A stretch of DNA of 40,448 nt from Flavobacteriaceae bacterium. Lineage in GTDB: Bacteria > Bacteroidota > Bacteroidia > Flavobacteriales > Flavobacteriaceae. The position numbers and the translations under genes are program-made. Position 1 is the stretch's first letter. The number at the start of each line of letters is the position of its first letter. Location of the stretch: contig JANQHL010000139.1 in NCBI GenBank assembly GCA_028277085.1, forward strand, positions 1-40,448, read 5' to 3'. A model generated the notes under the pieces. The model saw only the letters and a program-made list of their open reading frames with translations, searched no databases and was not told the DNA's origin. This document shows positions 24,410 through 30,532 of the stretch, in pieces.

Positions 24410-26158
24410 ATGGAATACTCAAACATACCTTCCGCAAGGAATTTAGTGTTAGCCTGCAAAAAAAGGCAAATCAAACATATCGTAATTTCTCCAGGTTCCC
24501 GTAATGCACCCCTTACCTTAAGTTTCGCCAACGATCCTTTTTTTGAGTGCTTTAGCATTGTAGATGAACGAAGCGCGGCTTTTTTCGCCATGGGTATTGC
24601 CCAGCAGAGTCGTAAGCCTGTGGCAGTAGTGTGTACTTCCGGAAGCGCATTGTTAAATTATTATCCGGCTGTCGCAGAGGCCTTTTACAGTGCTATTCCT
24701 ATAGTGGTGATATCTGCAGACCGGCCTCCATATAAAATTGATATCGGTGATGGTCAAACCATTCGACAAGATCATGTATTTCATAGACATATAGGCTATT
24801 CTGCAAACTTAAAATTGGATGTCTCTCATGCTGCTGAGACCATCAGAGAATTTAGCCCAGCACTCTTGACCCATTCTCAACAAGAAGTAGAAGGATTTAA
24901 TCAAAAGGAAGTTGAGAAGGCGATGAGTGTAGCGTTTGAAGAAAAATTACCGGTGCATATTAACATTCCCTTAGAAGAGCCGTTATATGGCAGAATTCCG
25001 TGGAACGAATCTCCAAAAGATATTTCTAGACCCGTTGCTGCAATCGAAAAAGAACCTGTTCAAATTTCTGAAGCCAGGAATTCCTGGAATACAGCGCAGC
25101 GCAAGATGGTTTTGGTTGGAGTGAATAACCCGGAAAGTATCAACCCGGAAGTTCTTAATAGGCTGGCCGAAGACCCTTCTGTTTTGGTTTTTACAGAAAC
25201 GACATCCAATTTGCATCATCCCAACTTTTTTCCCAGTATCGACAGTATCATCTTTCCGGTAGAAAAAGCGCTGGATGCAGATGATCTGTTCAAATCGTTG
25301 CAGCCTGATATTTTACTGACTTTTGGTGGCCTAATTGTATCAAAAAAGGTGAAGGCCTTTTTAAGAAGGTACAGACCAAAACAGCATTGGCATGTGCATG
25401 AATACAAAGCCTATGATACGTACTTAGCACTTTCCAAACATTTTAAGGCAGATGCGAATACCTTCCTAAATAGCTTGCTTTCAGGAACTAAACCGCTAAA
25501 AAGCGAATACGGACCGTTCTGGGAAGTTCATAAAAACAATTATATAAACCGAAGAAAACAGTATTTGAAAAAAATCACTTTTTCAGATTTCAAAGCTTTC
25601 GATGCTATTCTTGGTAGTATCCCTCATGGTTATCACCTCCAGCTTTCCAATAGTTCTACAGTACGATATGCCCAACTCTTTGAGATTCATCCTAGCATAG
25701 CTGTTTTTTGTAACCGGGGAACCAGTGGTATTGACGGTAGTACTTCCACTGCGATTGGAGCTGCATATCATTCGAAAAATCCTACTTTACTAATTACCGG
25801 TGATCTGAGTTTTTTCTATGATAGCAATGCATTTTGGAATAAGTATGTCAGACCAGATTTTCGGGTTATACTGATCAATAATTCAGGGGGAGGAATTTTT
25901 AGAATTTTACCTGGATTTGACAACTCTGAACTTTTTGCAAAATACTTCGAAACCACGCATCAACTAAGTGCTCCTCATCTATGTGAGCAATTCGGATTAT
26001 ACTACGATTCTGCCAGTGATAATCAGGAGTTGGCGAATGCGCTTCAAGATTTTTATCAACCGTCTGATCGGGCAAAAGTGTTGGAAGTTTTTACCCCTAG
26101 AGAAGAGAACAACAAAATTTTGCTTGATTACTTTGATTTCATATCTTCGGACTATTGA
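24410..26158 (+). CDS. menD: SEPHCHC synthase MenD
   Basis: A 582-residue thiamine-diphosphate enzyme that joins 2-oxoglutarate and isochorismate to make 2-succinyl-5-enolpyruvyl-6-hydroxy-3-cyclohexene-1-carboxylate. The N-terminal Pyr domain has SPGSRNAPL and the catalytic DERSAAFFAMG Glu; AFYSAIPIVVISADRP is typical. The C-terminal PP domain carries the ThDP/Mg motif GDLSFFYDSN...INNSGGG. The start is ATG 24410 because the -7 box lies over the earlier TTG. Confidence 0.96.
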   Translation: MEYSNIPSARNLVLACKKRQIKHIVISPGSRNAPLTLSFANDPFFECFSIVDERSAAFFAMGIAQQSRKPVAVVCTSGSALLNYYPAVAEAFYSAIPIVVISADRPPYKIDIGDGQTIRQDHVFHRHIGYSANLKLDVSHAAETIREFSPALLTHSQQEVEGFNQKEVEKAMSVAFEEKLPVHINIPLEEPLYGRIPWNESPKDISRPVAAIEKEPVQISEARNSWNTAQRKMVLVGVNNPESINPEVLNRLAEDPSVLVFTETTSNLHHPNFFPSIDSIIFPVEKALDADDLFKSLQPDILLTFGGLIVSKKVKAFLRRYRPKQHWHVHEYKAYDTYLALSKHFKADANTFLNSLLSGTKPLKSEYGPFWEVHKNNYINRRKQYLKKITFSDFKAFDAILGSIPHGYHLQLSNSSTVRYAQLFEIHPSIAVFCNRGTSGIDGSTSTAIGAAYHSKNPTLLITGDLSFFYDSNAFWNKYVRPDFRVILINNSGGGIFRILPGFDNSELFAKYFETTHQLSAPHLCEQFGLYYDSASDNQELANALQDFYQPSDRAKVLEVFTPREENNKILLDYFDFISSDY

Positions 26159-26183
26159 TAACTTATAAAGAACACTAACGACC

Positions 26184-26525
26184 ATGAGTAAAAGAGATGA
26201 ATTAATTGAGAAGTATGCGGCGGACATCAAAGAAAAGTTTGGAGAGACTCCGGATATGGATTTTCTTACAAAAGTCGCAATTGGTTTAGGACCGGCTATC
26301 TACAATCTTGATGCTTCTAAAGTTTCCGGGAGCGACGACAAAGAATTAGCAACGGTTAAGAACAATTTCTTGATCAAAAAGCTGGGACTTGCTGATGGCC
26401 CGGAATTGATGGATGCAATAAATAGCGTAATTGATAAATATGGAAGGGGAGATAAAAACAAGCATAGAGCTGTAATCTATTATCAGTTGGCCAAACATTT
26501 TGGTAAAGAATCCGTTTACAATTAA
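26184..26525 (+). CDS. DUF2853 family protein
   Basis: A 113-residue, mostly helical protein of the DUF2853 family, recognisable from the KRDELIEKYAADIKEKFG start, the VAIGLGPAIYN segment and the HRAVIYYQLAKHF C-terminus. It has no known biochemical activity, but the gene is commonly found beside menD in flavobacteria. It follows menD by 25 nt and is closed by a terminator. Confidence 0.88.
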   Translation: MSKRDELIEKYAADIKEKFGETPDMDFLTKVAIGLGPAIYNLDASKVSGSDDKELATVKNNFLIKKLGLADGPELMDAINSVIDKYGRGDKNKHRAVIYYQLAKHFGKESVYN

Positions 26526-26550
26526 TAGCCTCTGTCAAAATAAGTAAGAT

Positions 26551-26580
26551 AAACCGTGCCAAGCACGGTTTTTTGTTTTT
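26551..26580 (+). terminator. Intrinsic terminator after DUF2853
   Basis: AAACCGTGC (26551-26559) pairs with GCACGGTTT (26563-26571) around a 3-nt loop, followed by a T-rich tail. It separates menF-menD-DUF2853 from cvfB. Confidence 0.85.
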
Positions 26581-26592
26581 AATATCCTTGGA

Positions 26593-27432
26593 ATGATTAA
26601 GATTGGCGATTTTAATGAACTAAGCGTGCTTCGAAGCACAAGTGTAGGGGTATTTTTAAGCGACGCTGAAGGAACGGAAATTCTGTTGCCTAACAAATAC
26701 GTTCCCGAAGGAATAAAGCGCGATCAAAAAATTCAGGTGTTTTGTTATCTGGACCACCAGGAAAGACCAGTTGCCACAACAATTACACCTTTGATCAAAA
26801 GAGATGGTTTTGCTTATTTACGCTGTGTTGCCACCAGTGGTATTGGGGCATTTGTAGATTGGGGACTTGAAAAGCAATTATTTGTGCCTTTTAGGGAACA
26901 ACGCGCACGAATGATGGTCGGGAAAGCATACGTTGTGCATTGCTATTTGGATGAGAAAAGCTTCAGATTAACAGCTTCCACCAGAATTGAAAACTATCTC
27001 AGAACTTTTGATCAGAGTTTGTCCAGTAACGAGGAGATAACACTTTTAATTTACCGAAAAACGGAATTAGGTTGGGAGGTAATAATCAATAACGCCTTTA
27101 AAGGGTTGTTGTATTTTGATGATGTTTTTAAAAAGATTGAGGTTGGGGATACCATAAAGGGCTACATAAAAAAGGTAAGAGAAGATGGCAAGGTAGATGT
27201 AACCCTTCAACCCATTGGATTTAAAATGTTAGGGGCAACTGCTCAGTATGTCCTTCAGAAATTAAAAGAAAGCGGTGGCTTTCTTCCACTACATGATAAA
27301 TCCTCTCCCGAAGAGATTAAGGATCAACTCGAACTTAGTAAAAAGTTATTCAAAAAAGCGATTGGAGTACTATACAAAGAACGGAAAATAGTGTTGAAAC
27401 CCGAAGGCATCTATCTGGTGGCTAGGGAATAG
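26593..27432 (+). CDS. cvfB: CvfB-type S1 RNA-binding protein
   Basis: A 279-residue CvfB/YitL-like protein: an N-terminal OB domain, tandem S1 domains (VATSGIGAFVDWGLEKQLFVP near residue 80 and GDTIKGYIKKVREDGKVDVTLQP near 195) and a C-terminal winged helix (KKLFKKAIGVLYKERKIVL). CvfB binds RNA and affects virulence-gene expression in staphylococci; its role in Bacteroidota is unknown. The gene begins just after a terminator. Confidence 0.9.
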   Translation: MIKIGDFNELSVLRSTSVGVFLSDAEGTEILLPNKYVPEGIKRDQKIQVFCYLDHQERPVATTITPLIKRDGFAYLRCVATSGIGAFVDWGLEKQLFVPFREQRARMMVGKAYVVHCYLDEKSFRLTASTRIENYLRTFDQSLSSNEEITLLIYRKTELGWEVIINNAFKGLLYFDDVFKKIEVGDTIKGYIKKVREDGKVDVTLQPIGFKMLGATAQYVLQKLKESGGFLPLHDKSSPEEIKDQLELSKKLFKKAIGVLYKERKIVLKPEGIYLVARE

Positions 27433-27490
27433 GACAAATGGTCGTAGCACCTGGTTTTTTATTATGATTTTTTTCTTTGGTCAAAACCAT

Positions 27491-27498
27491 TACATTTG
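27491..27498 (+). promoter_or_regulatory. -7 promoter element for the SPOR-like gene
   Basis: TACATTTG matches TAnnTTTG and sits 70 nt before the ATG at 27568, giving a 5' UTR of about 65 nt. No well-placed -33 element is seen. Confidence 0.4.
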
Positions 27499-27567
27499 CA
27501 ATTGTAGGGTTGCCTAAGTAGTTGGTTTTTATCTTCTTACTTCATTAACGATTAAATTTTCTCAAGC

Positions 27568-28158
27568 ATGCCATTCATAGAAGAAAACGATTTGTTGGAT
27601 CTACACAAGGATATCGAAAAGTCCCAAATTATCAACGAAAGATTGCTGGATCAAATAAAGTTCAAGAACAAAGACCTGCGGAAGCTTAAGATTCAGCGTA
27701 ATGTTTTTATAGGAATTACGGCATTGTTATTGGTTAGTGCTTTGGCAATTACTTCTTTTACGGCCGGGGTAAGTACTTCAAAGGGCAATCAAAACGTTTT
27801 GTTTTCTATAGATAGCCTGGAGGCGATAAAAACACGAATGGATAACCTTAAGCAGCAAAATCAGGAATTAAGTTTGGTAAAGGAATTTTATCTGGCGAAA
27901 CAATTTTTGGAAAAAGAAAAGATCTATTCCGTGCAGGTAAAGTCTTTTGTAGATAACAATATTACGTTGGCGTCTGAAGCTTTGACCAACACCTTGTTTG
28001 TTAAGACCAATCCGTATTATGCCTATTCCCTTGGTACCTTTGAAACCTTGGAGGAAGCACAATCCTTCCGATTACAGTTGGTGAGCCTAGGGTTTGATGA
28101 TGCTTTTGTAGCGTCTTACCAGGACGGAAAACGCCTTAAAATTGAATCTGCCGAATAA
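27568..28158 (+). CDS. Single-pass membrane protein with SPOR-like C-terminal domain
   Basis: A 196-residue protein: N-terminal coiled coil (about 8-42), one TM helix (VFIGITALLLVSALAITSF, about 47-66), a second coiled coil (about 85-115) and a C-terminal domain with the SPOR pattern of two strand-helix units (IYSVQVKSF and YYAYSLGTFETLEEAQSFRLQLVSLGF). SPOR domains bind denuded septal peptidoglycan, so a cell-wall or division role is possible. It is directly followed by menA (TTG start right after the stop), suggesting co-transcription. Confidence 0.7.
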   Translation: MPFIEENDLLDLHKDIEKSQIINERLLDQIKFKNKDLRKLKIQRNVFIGITALLLVSALAITSFTAGVSTSKGNQNVLFSIDSLEAIKTRMDNLKQQNQELSLVKEFYLAKQFLEKEKIYSVQVKSFVDNNITLASEALTNTLFVKTNPYYAYSLGTFETLEEAQSFRLQLVSLGFDDAFVASYQDGKRLKIESAE

Positions 28159-29067
28159 TTGAACAGCGTTAAGACTTGGCTAAGTGCGGCAAGACTTCGC
28201 ACACTTCCCTTATCGGTTTCCGGAGTGGTGGTCGGGACAGCTCTGGCCAATCACGCTACATACCAGGATTGGTTTACATTTTTACTCTGCATTTTAGTCA
28301 CGGTCGGATTTCAGATTACTTCTAATTTTGCCAATGATTATGGTGATGGCGTTAAAGGAACAGATGGGAAAGATCGTATTGGGCCTGTTCGGGCACTTCA
28401 AAGCGGTGCGTTATCTGCCACTGAACTCAAAAGAGGGATTATAGTTAGCACGGTGATCAGTCTTTTACTTGCGACGGTACTTTTAGTGTATGTTTTTGGC
28501 AAGGAACAGCTACCGCTCCTCCTGCTCTTCTTTTTGTTGGGGATCTTCAGTATTTGGGCAGCCATACGATACACGGTAGGCACCAATGCGTATGGATACA
28601 TTGGCTTAGGAGATGTATTTGTATTTCTCTTTTTTGGATTGCTGGCGGTATTGGGAACTAAATTTTTGTATACACAGGAACTGACCTACTGGGATGCGCT
28701 TCCCGCCATAGGCATCGGGGTATTGTGTGTTGGAGTATTGAATCTTAACAATTTAAGAGATGTAGTCTCGGACAAAAAGCATGGTAAAAACACCATGGTC
28801 GTTCGTATGGGTTTTGCCAGTGGAAAAAGGTATCACACTTTTCTGATTGTGATGAGCTTCTTGTGTTTTTTGATGTATAGTGGTGTTCAAATGCCTTCTC
28901 TTTTTGGGTTTGTCCATATGCTATTGTATGTACCTATTTTTCTTCATTTGCGTACGGTGGTCAACACTGAAAATCCCTCTCTATTGGACCCTGAATTAAA
29001 GAAATTAGCCTTAAGCACATTTTTCCTCTCCCTTTGGTTCTACATCTCGATCAATTATTTTTTGTAA
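28159..29067 (+). CDS. menA: DHNA octaprenyltransferase MenA
   Basis: A 302-residue UbiA-family prenyltransferase with eight or nine membrane helices. The two Asp-rich motifs that bind prenyl diphosphate and Mg are present: NFANDYGDGVKGTD near residue 58 and NNLRDVVSDKKHGK near residue 196. It attaches the polyprenyl tail to 1,4-dihydroxy-2-naphthoate in the inner membrane. The start is a TTG immediately following the upstream stop codon; no ATG is available nearby. Confidence 0.94.
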   Translation: MNSVKTWLSAARLRTLPLSVSGVVVGTALANHATYQDWFTFLLCILVTVGFQITSNFANDYGDGVKGTDGKDRIGPVRALQSGALSATELKRGIIVSTVISLLLATVLLVYVFGKEQLPLLLLFFLLGIFSIWAAIRYTVGTNAYGYIGLGDVFVFLFFGLLAVLGTKFLYTQELTYWDALPAIGIGVLCVGVLNLNNLRDVVSDKKHGKNTMVVRMGFASGKRYHTFLIVMSFLCFLMYSGVQMPSLFGFVHMLLYVPIFLHLRTVVNTENPSLLDPELKKLALSTFFLSLWFYISINYFL

Positions 29068-29072
29068 TTTTG
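29065..29072 (+). promoter_or_regulatory. -7 promoter element for the LytTR regulator
   Basis: TAATTTTG overlaps the menA stop region and lies 30 nt before the regulator's TTG start. It lacks the tandem repeats found at the three downstream promoters, so the regulator gene itself does not appear to be under the same operator. Confidence 0.5.
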
Positions 29073-29101
29073 ATTGTTAAAAATTTCTAAATTAAGCCAT
29101 T

Positions 29102-29857
29102 TTGGAACACCCCATCAAAATTCTTATAGTTGAGGATAATGTCATCATAGCCGATGATATGCAGTCTATGCTGGAAGAAATTGGTTATGAAGTGGTTGAC
29201 AATGTAATTGTTTATGAGCAGGCCATAGAGGTGCTCAAAAACAACCATGTAGATCTTGTTTTGATTGACATTATTTTGGCCTCAGATAAAACTGGGATTG
29301 ATTTAGGTAAACATATCCGACAGAACTACAACATTCCGTTCATTTTTGTGACCTCAAACTCAGATAAAGCTACCGTGGAAAATGCAAAAACGGTTAAACC
29401 AGACGGCTATTTGGTAAAACCCTTTGAGCAACAGGATTTGTACACTTCTATTGAAATTGCATTATCCAATTTTAATTATTCCAAGAAAAATGCCAGTACC
29501 GATATCGCGGAAACAGGAGGAGAAAGTTTTACCTCCAATTCCGTCTTAAAGGATTCCATTTTTGTAAAAAAACAGCACTTGTATTATCGCATCCAATTTG
29601 GAGACATTCAATTTATCAAAGCGGATAATGTTTACCTGGAAGTGAATACGGTTGACAAGAAATTCCTGGTACGTTCTCCTTTGAAGGACTACCTGGAGAA
29701 ATTACCAAAGAACAAGTTTTTTAGGGCCCATAAGTCCTACATAGTTAATGTAGATCATATAGATGCCATTAACTCTAAGGATATTATGATAAATAACACG
29801 CTAATCCCAATTTCAAAAGACTTTAAGGAATTTATCATATCCTCTATGAATTCGTAA
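29102..29857 (+). CDS. LytTR-family response regulator
   Basis: A 251-residue two-domain regulator. The receiver domain (1 to about 120) has acidic pocket E11/D12, phosphoacceptor D56 in LVLIDIIL, T84 in FVTSNSD and K106 in YLVKPF. The C-terminal LytTR DNA-binding domain (about 145-250) reads IQFIKADNVYLEV, FLVRSPLKDYLEKLP and FFRAHKSYIVNVDHID. LytTR proteins bind pairs of direct repeats about 21 bp apart and activate transcription. Exactly such repeats occur three times in the following intergenic region, and a histidine kinase lies beyond. The start is TTG. A terminator follows the stop. Confidence 0.95.
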   Translation: MEHPIKILIVEDNVIIADDMQSMLEEIGYEVVDNVIVYEQAIEVLKNNHVDLVLIDIILASDKTGIDLGKHIRQNYNIPFIFVTSNSDKATVENAKTVKPDGYLVKPFEQQDLYTSIEIALSNFNYSKKNASTDIAETGGESFTSNSVLKDSIFVKKQHLYYRIQFGDIQFIKADNVYLEVNTVDKKFLVRSPLKDYLEKLPKNKFFRAHKSYIVNVDHIDAINSKDIMINNTLIPISKDFKEFIISSMNS

Positions 29858-29892
29858 AAAGGGTAGTGCCTAATTAACATCGAAACAAATAG

Positions 29893-29918
29893 GTGCCGTA
29901 ATCACGGCACTTTTTTTT
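29893..29918 (+). terminator. Terminator of the LytTR regulator
   Basis: GTGCCGT (29893-29899) pairs with ACGGCAC (29904-29910) around AATC, followed by eight T residues. It closes the regulator mRNA before the first tandem-repeat promoter. Confidence 0.9.
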
Positions 29919-29941
29919 GTCCTCAACTGAAATTCTAAACA

Positions 29942-30007
29942 TTCACCACAATTTAAAGGAGCTTCACAACAATAGTTTCCTTCGGAATAGCTCCATGAGT
30001 AGATTTG
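29942..30007 (+). promoter_or_regulatory. Tandem-repeat promoter A (candidate LytTR target)
   Basis: TTCACCACAA (29942) and TTCACAACAA (29963) are direct repeats 21 bp apart. The -7 box TAGATTTG starts at 30000, 37 bp after the second repeat. No good -33 element is present, as expected for an activator-dependent promoter. It faces a short terminated unit without an ORF. Confidence 0.6.
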
Positions 30008-30011
30008 AAGT

Positions 30012-30108
30012 GTTTAAAAATGATATTAAATTTTAAAGGGTAATTTTTTCATTTTCATATAGTGTTCTCGTAAAAGGGCCTTGTTTTCGGACAGGGCTCT
30101 TTGTTTTT
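30012..30108 (+). ncRNA. Predicted small RNA A (about 97 nt)
   Basis: Start inferred from promoter A and end from the hairpin at 30073-30102. The 5' half is A/U-rich and largely unstructured, the 3' half is the terminator stem. No ORF longer than eight codons is present. The 5' end is approximate to a few bases. This is a prediction from signals; expression is not known. Confidence 0.45.
30073..30108 (+). terminator. Terminator of predicted small RNA A
   Basis: A 12-bp stem, AAAGGGCCTTGT (30073-30084) with ACAGGGCTCTTT (30091-30102, two G-U pairs), loop TTTCGG, then GTTTTT. Confidence 0.85.
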
Positions 30109-30138
30109 AAATATCCTACTCCCTAACCCTCTTCCATG

Positions 30139-30175
30139 AAATGCACAAAACCACGATAAAATGCACTTGTGCATT
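30139..30175. repeat. AAATGCAC repeats and palindrome upstream of promoter B
   Basis: AAATGCAC occurs at 30139 and 30159, and the second copy is the left arm of the palindrome AATGCAC-TT-GTGCATT (30160-30175). It ends 13 bp before the first repeat of promoter B and could be a site for a second regulator. Confidence 0.4.
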
Positions 30176-30188
30176 GGTTACCCCTTAG

Positions 30189-30254
30189 TTCACAACAAAA
30201 AAATACACTTTCACAACAAAACGGCAACTTGCACCCGCTTTCCCTCTATTTTTG
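30189..30254 (+). promoter_or_regulatory. Tandem-repeat promoter B (candidate LytTR target)
   Basis: TTCACAACAA occurs at 30189 and 30210 (21 bp apart; the identity extends to 12 bases with AA). The -7 box TATTTTTG starts at 30247, again 37 bp after the second repeat. It faces another short terminated unit. Confidence 0.65.
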
Positions 30255-30258
30255 AATC

Positions 30259-30338
30259 GGACATTGTTGCCCCCCAAATCTTACATCCATATAATGTCTT
30301 AAAAAGACTGTACAAAGATTAAGTGCGGTCTTTTTTTT
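30259..30338 (+). ncRNA. Predicted small RNA B (about 80 nt)
   Basis: Start inferred from promoter B and end from the terminator. The 5' part can form a stem GACATT (30260-30265) with AATGTC (30293-30298) whose loop displays six consecutive C residues (30270-30275) in an open context, a usual layout for a regulatory seed. The 3' part is the terminator. A 12-codon TTG-started frame exists but is not convincing. Confidence 0.5.
30301..30338 (+). terminator. Terminator of predicted small RNA B
   Basis: A 13-bp stem, AAAAAGACTGTAC (30301-30313) with GTGCGGTCTTTTT (30323-30335, two G-U pairs), followed by further T residues. Confidence 0.88.
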
Positions 30339-30404
30339 AATTGTGGACCATCTTTACGGTAATGAATACATTGCTGTACAGGTAGTTGTAGCATTTTTGC
30401 AATT

Positions 30405-30470
30405 TTCACCACTTAAGCTACTGGATTTACAACAAAAATTGATTACACAGCCAGGAGGATATTAATTTTG
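30405..30470 (+). promoter_or_regulatory. Tandem-repeat promoter C, in front of the histidine kinase
   Basis: TTCACCACTT (30405) and TTTACAACAA (30426) are 21 bp apart, and the -7 box TAATTTTG starts at 30463, 37 bp after the second repeat. A TTG at 30439-30441 gives this copy a usable -33 element as well. The box ends 2 nt before the track's start at 30473, so that start cannot be used and the ATG at 30533 is favoured. Confidence 0.65.
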
Positions 30471-30532
30471 TAATGACAAGCAGAAAGACTGCATTTTTAA
30501 AATGGATTCGTCCCAAGAAAGGACATGAAGTA

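Noticed and set aside
29858-30532. CRISPR array or transposon end in the repeat-rich intergenic region
   Set aside because: The repeats are 10-bp operator-like pairs tied to -7 boxes, without the unit length, spacers or terminal inverted repeats of those elements.
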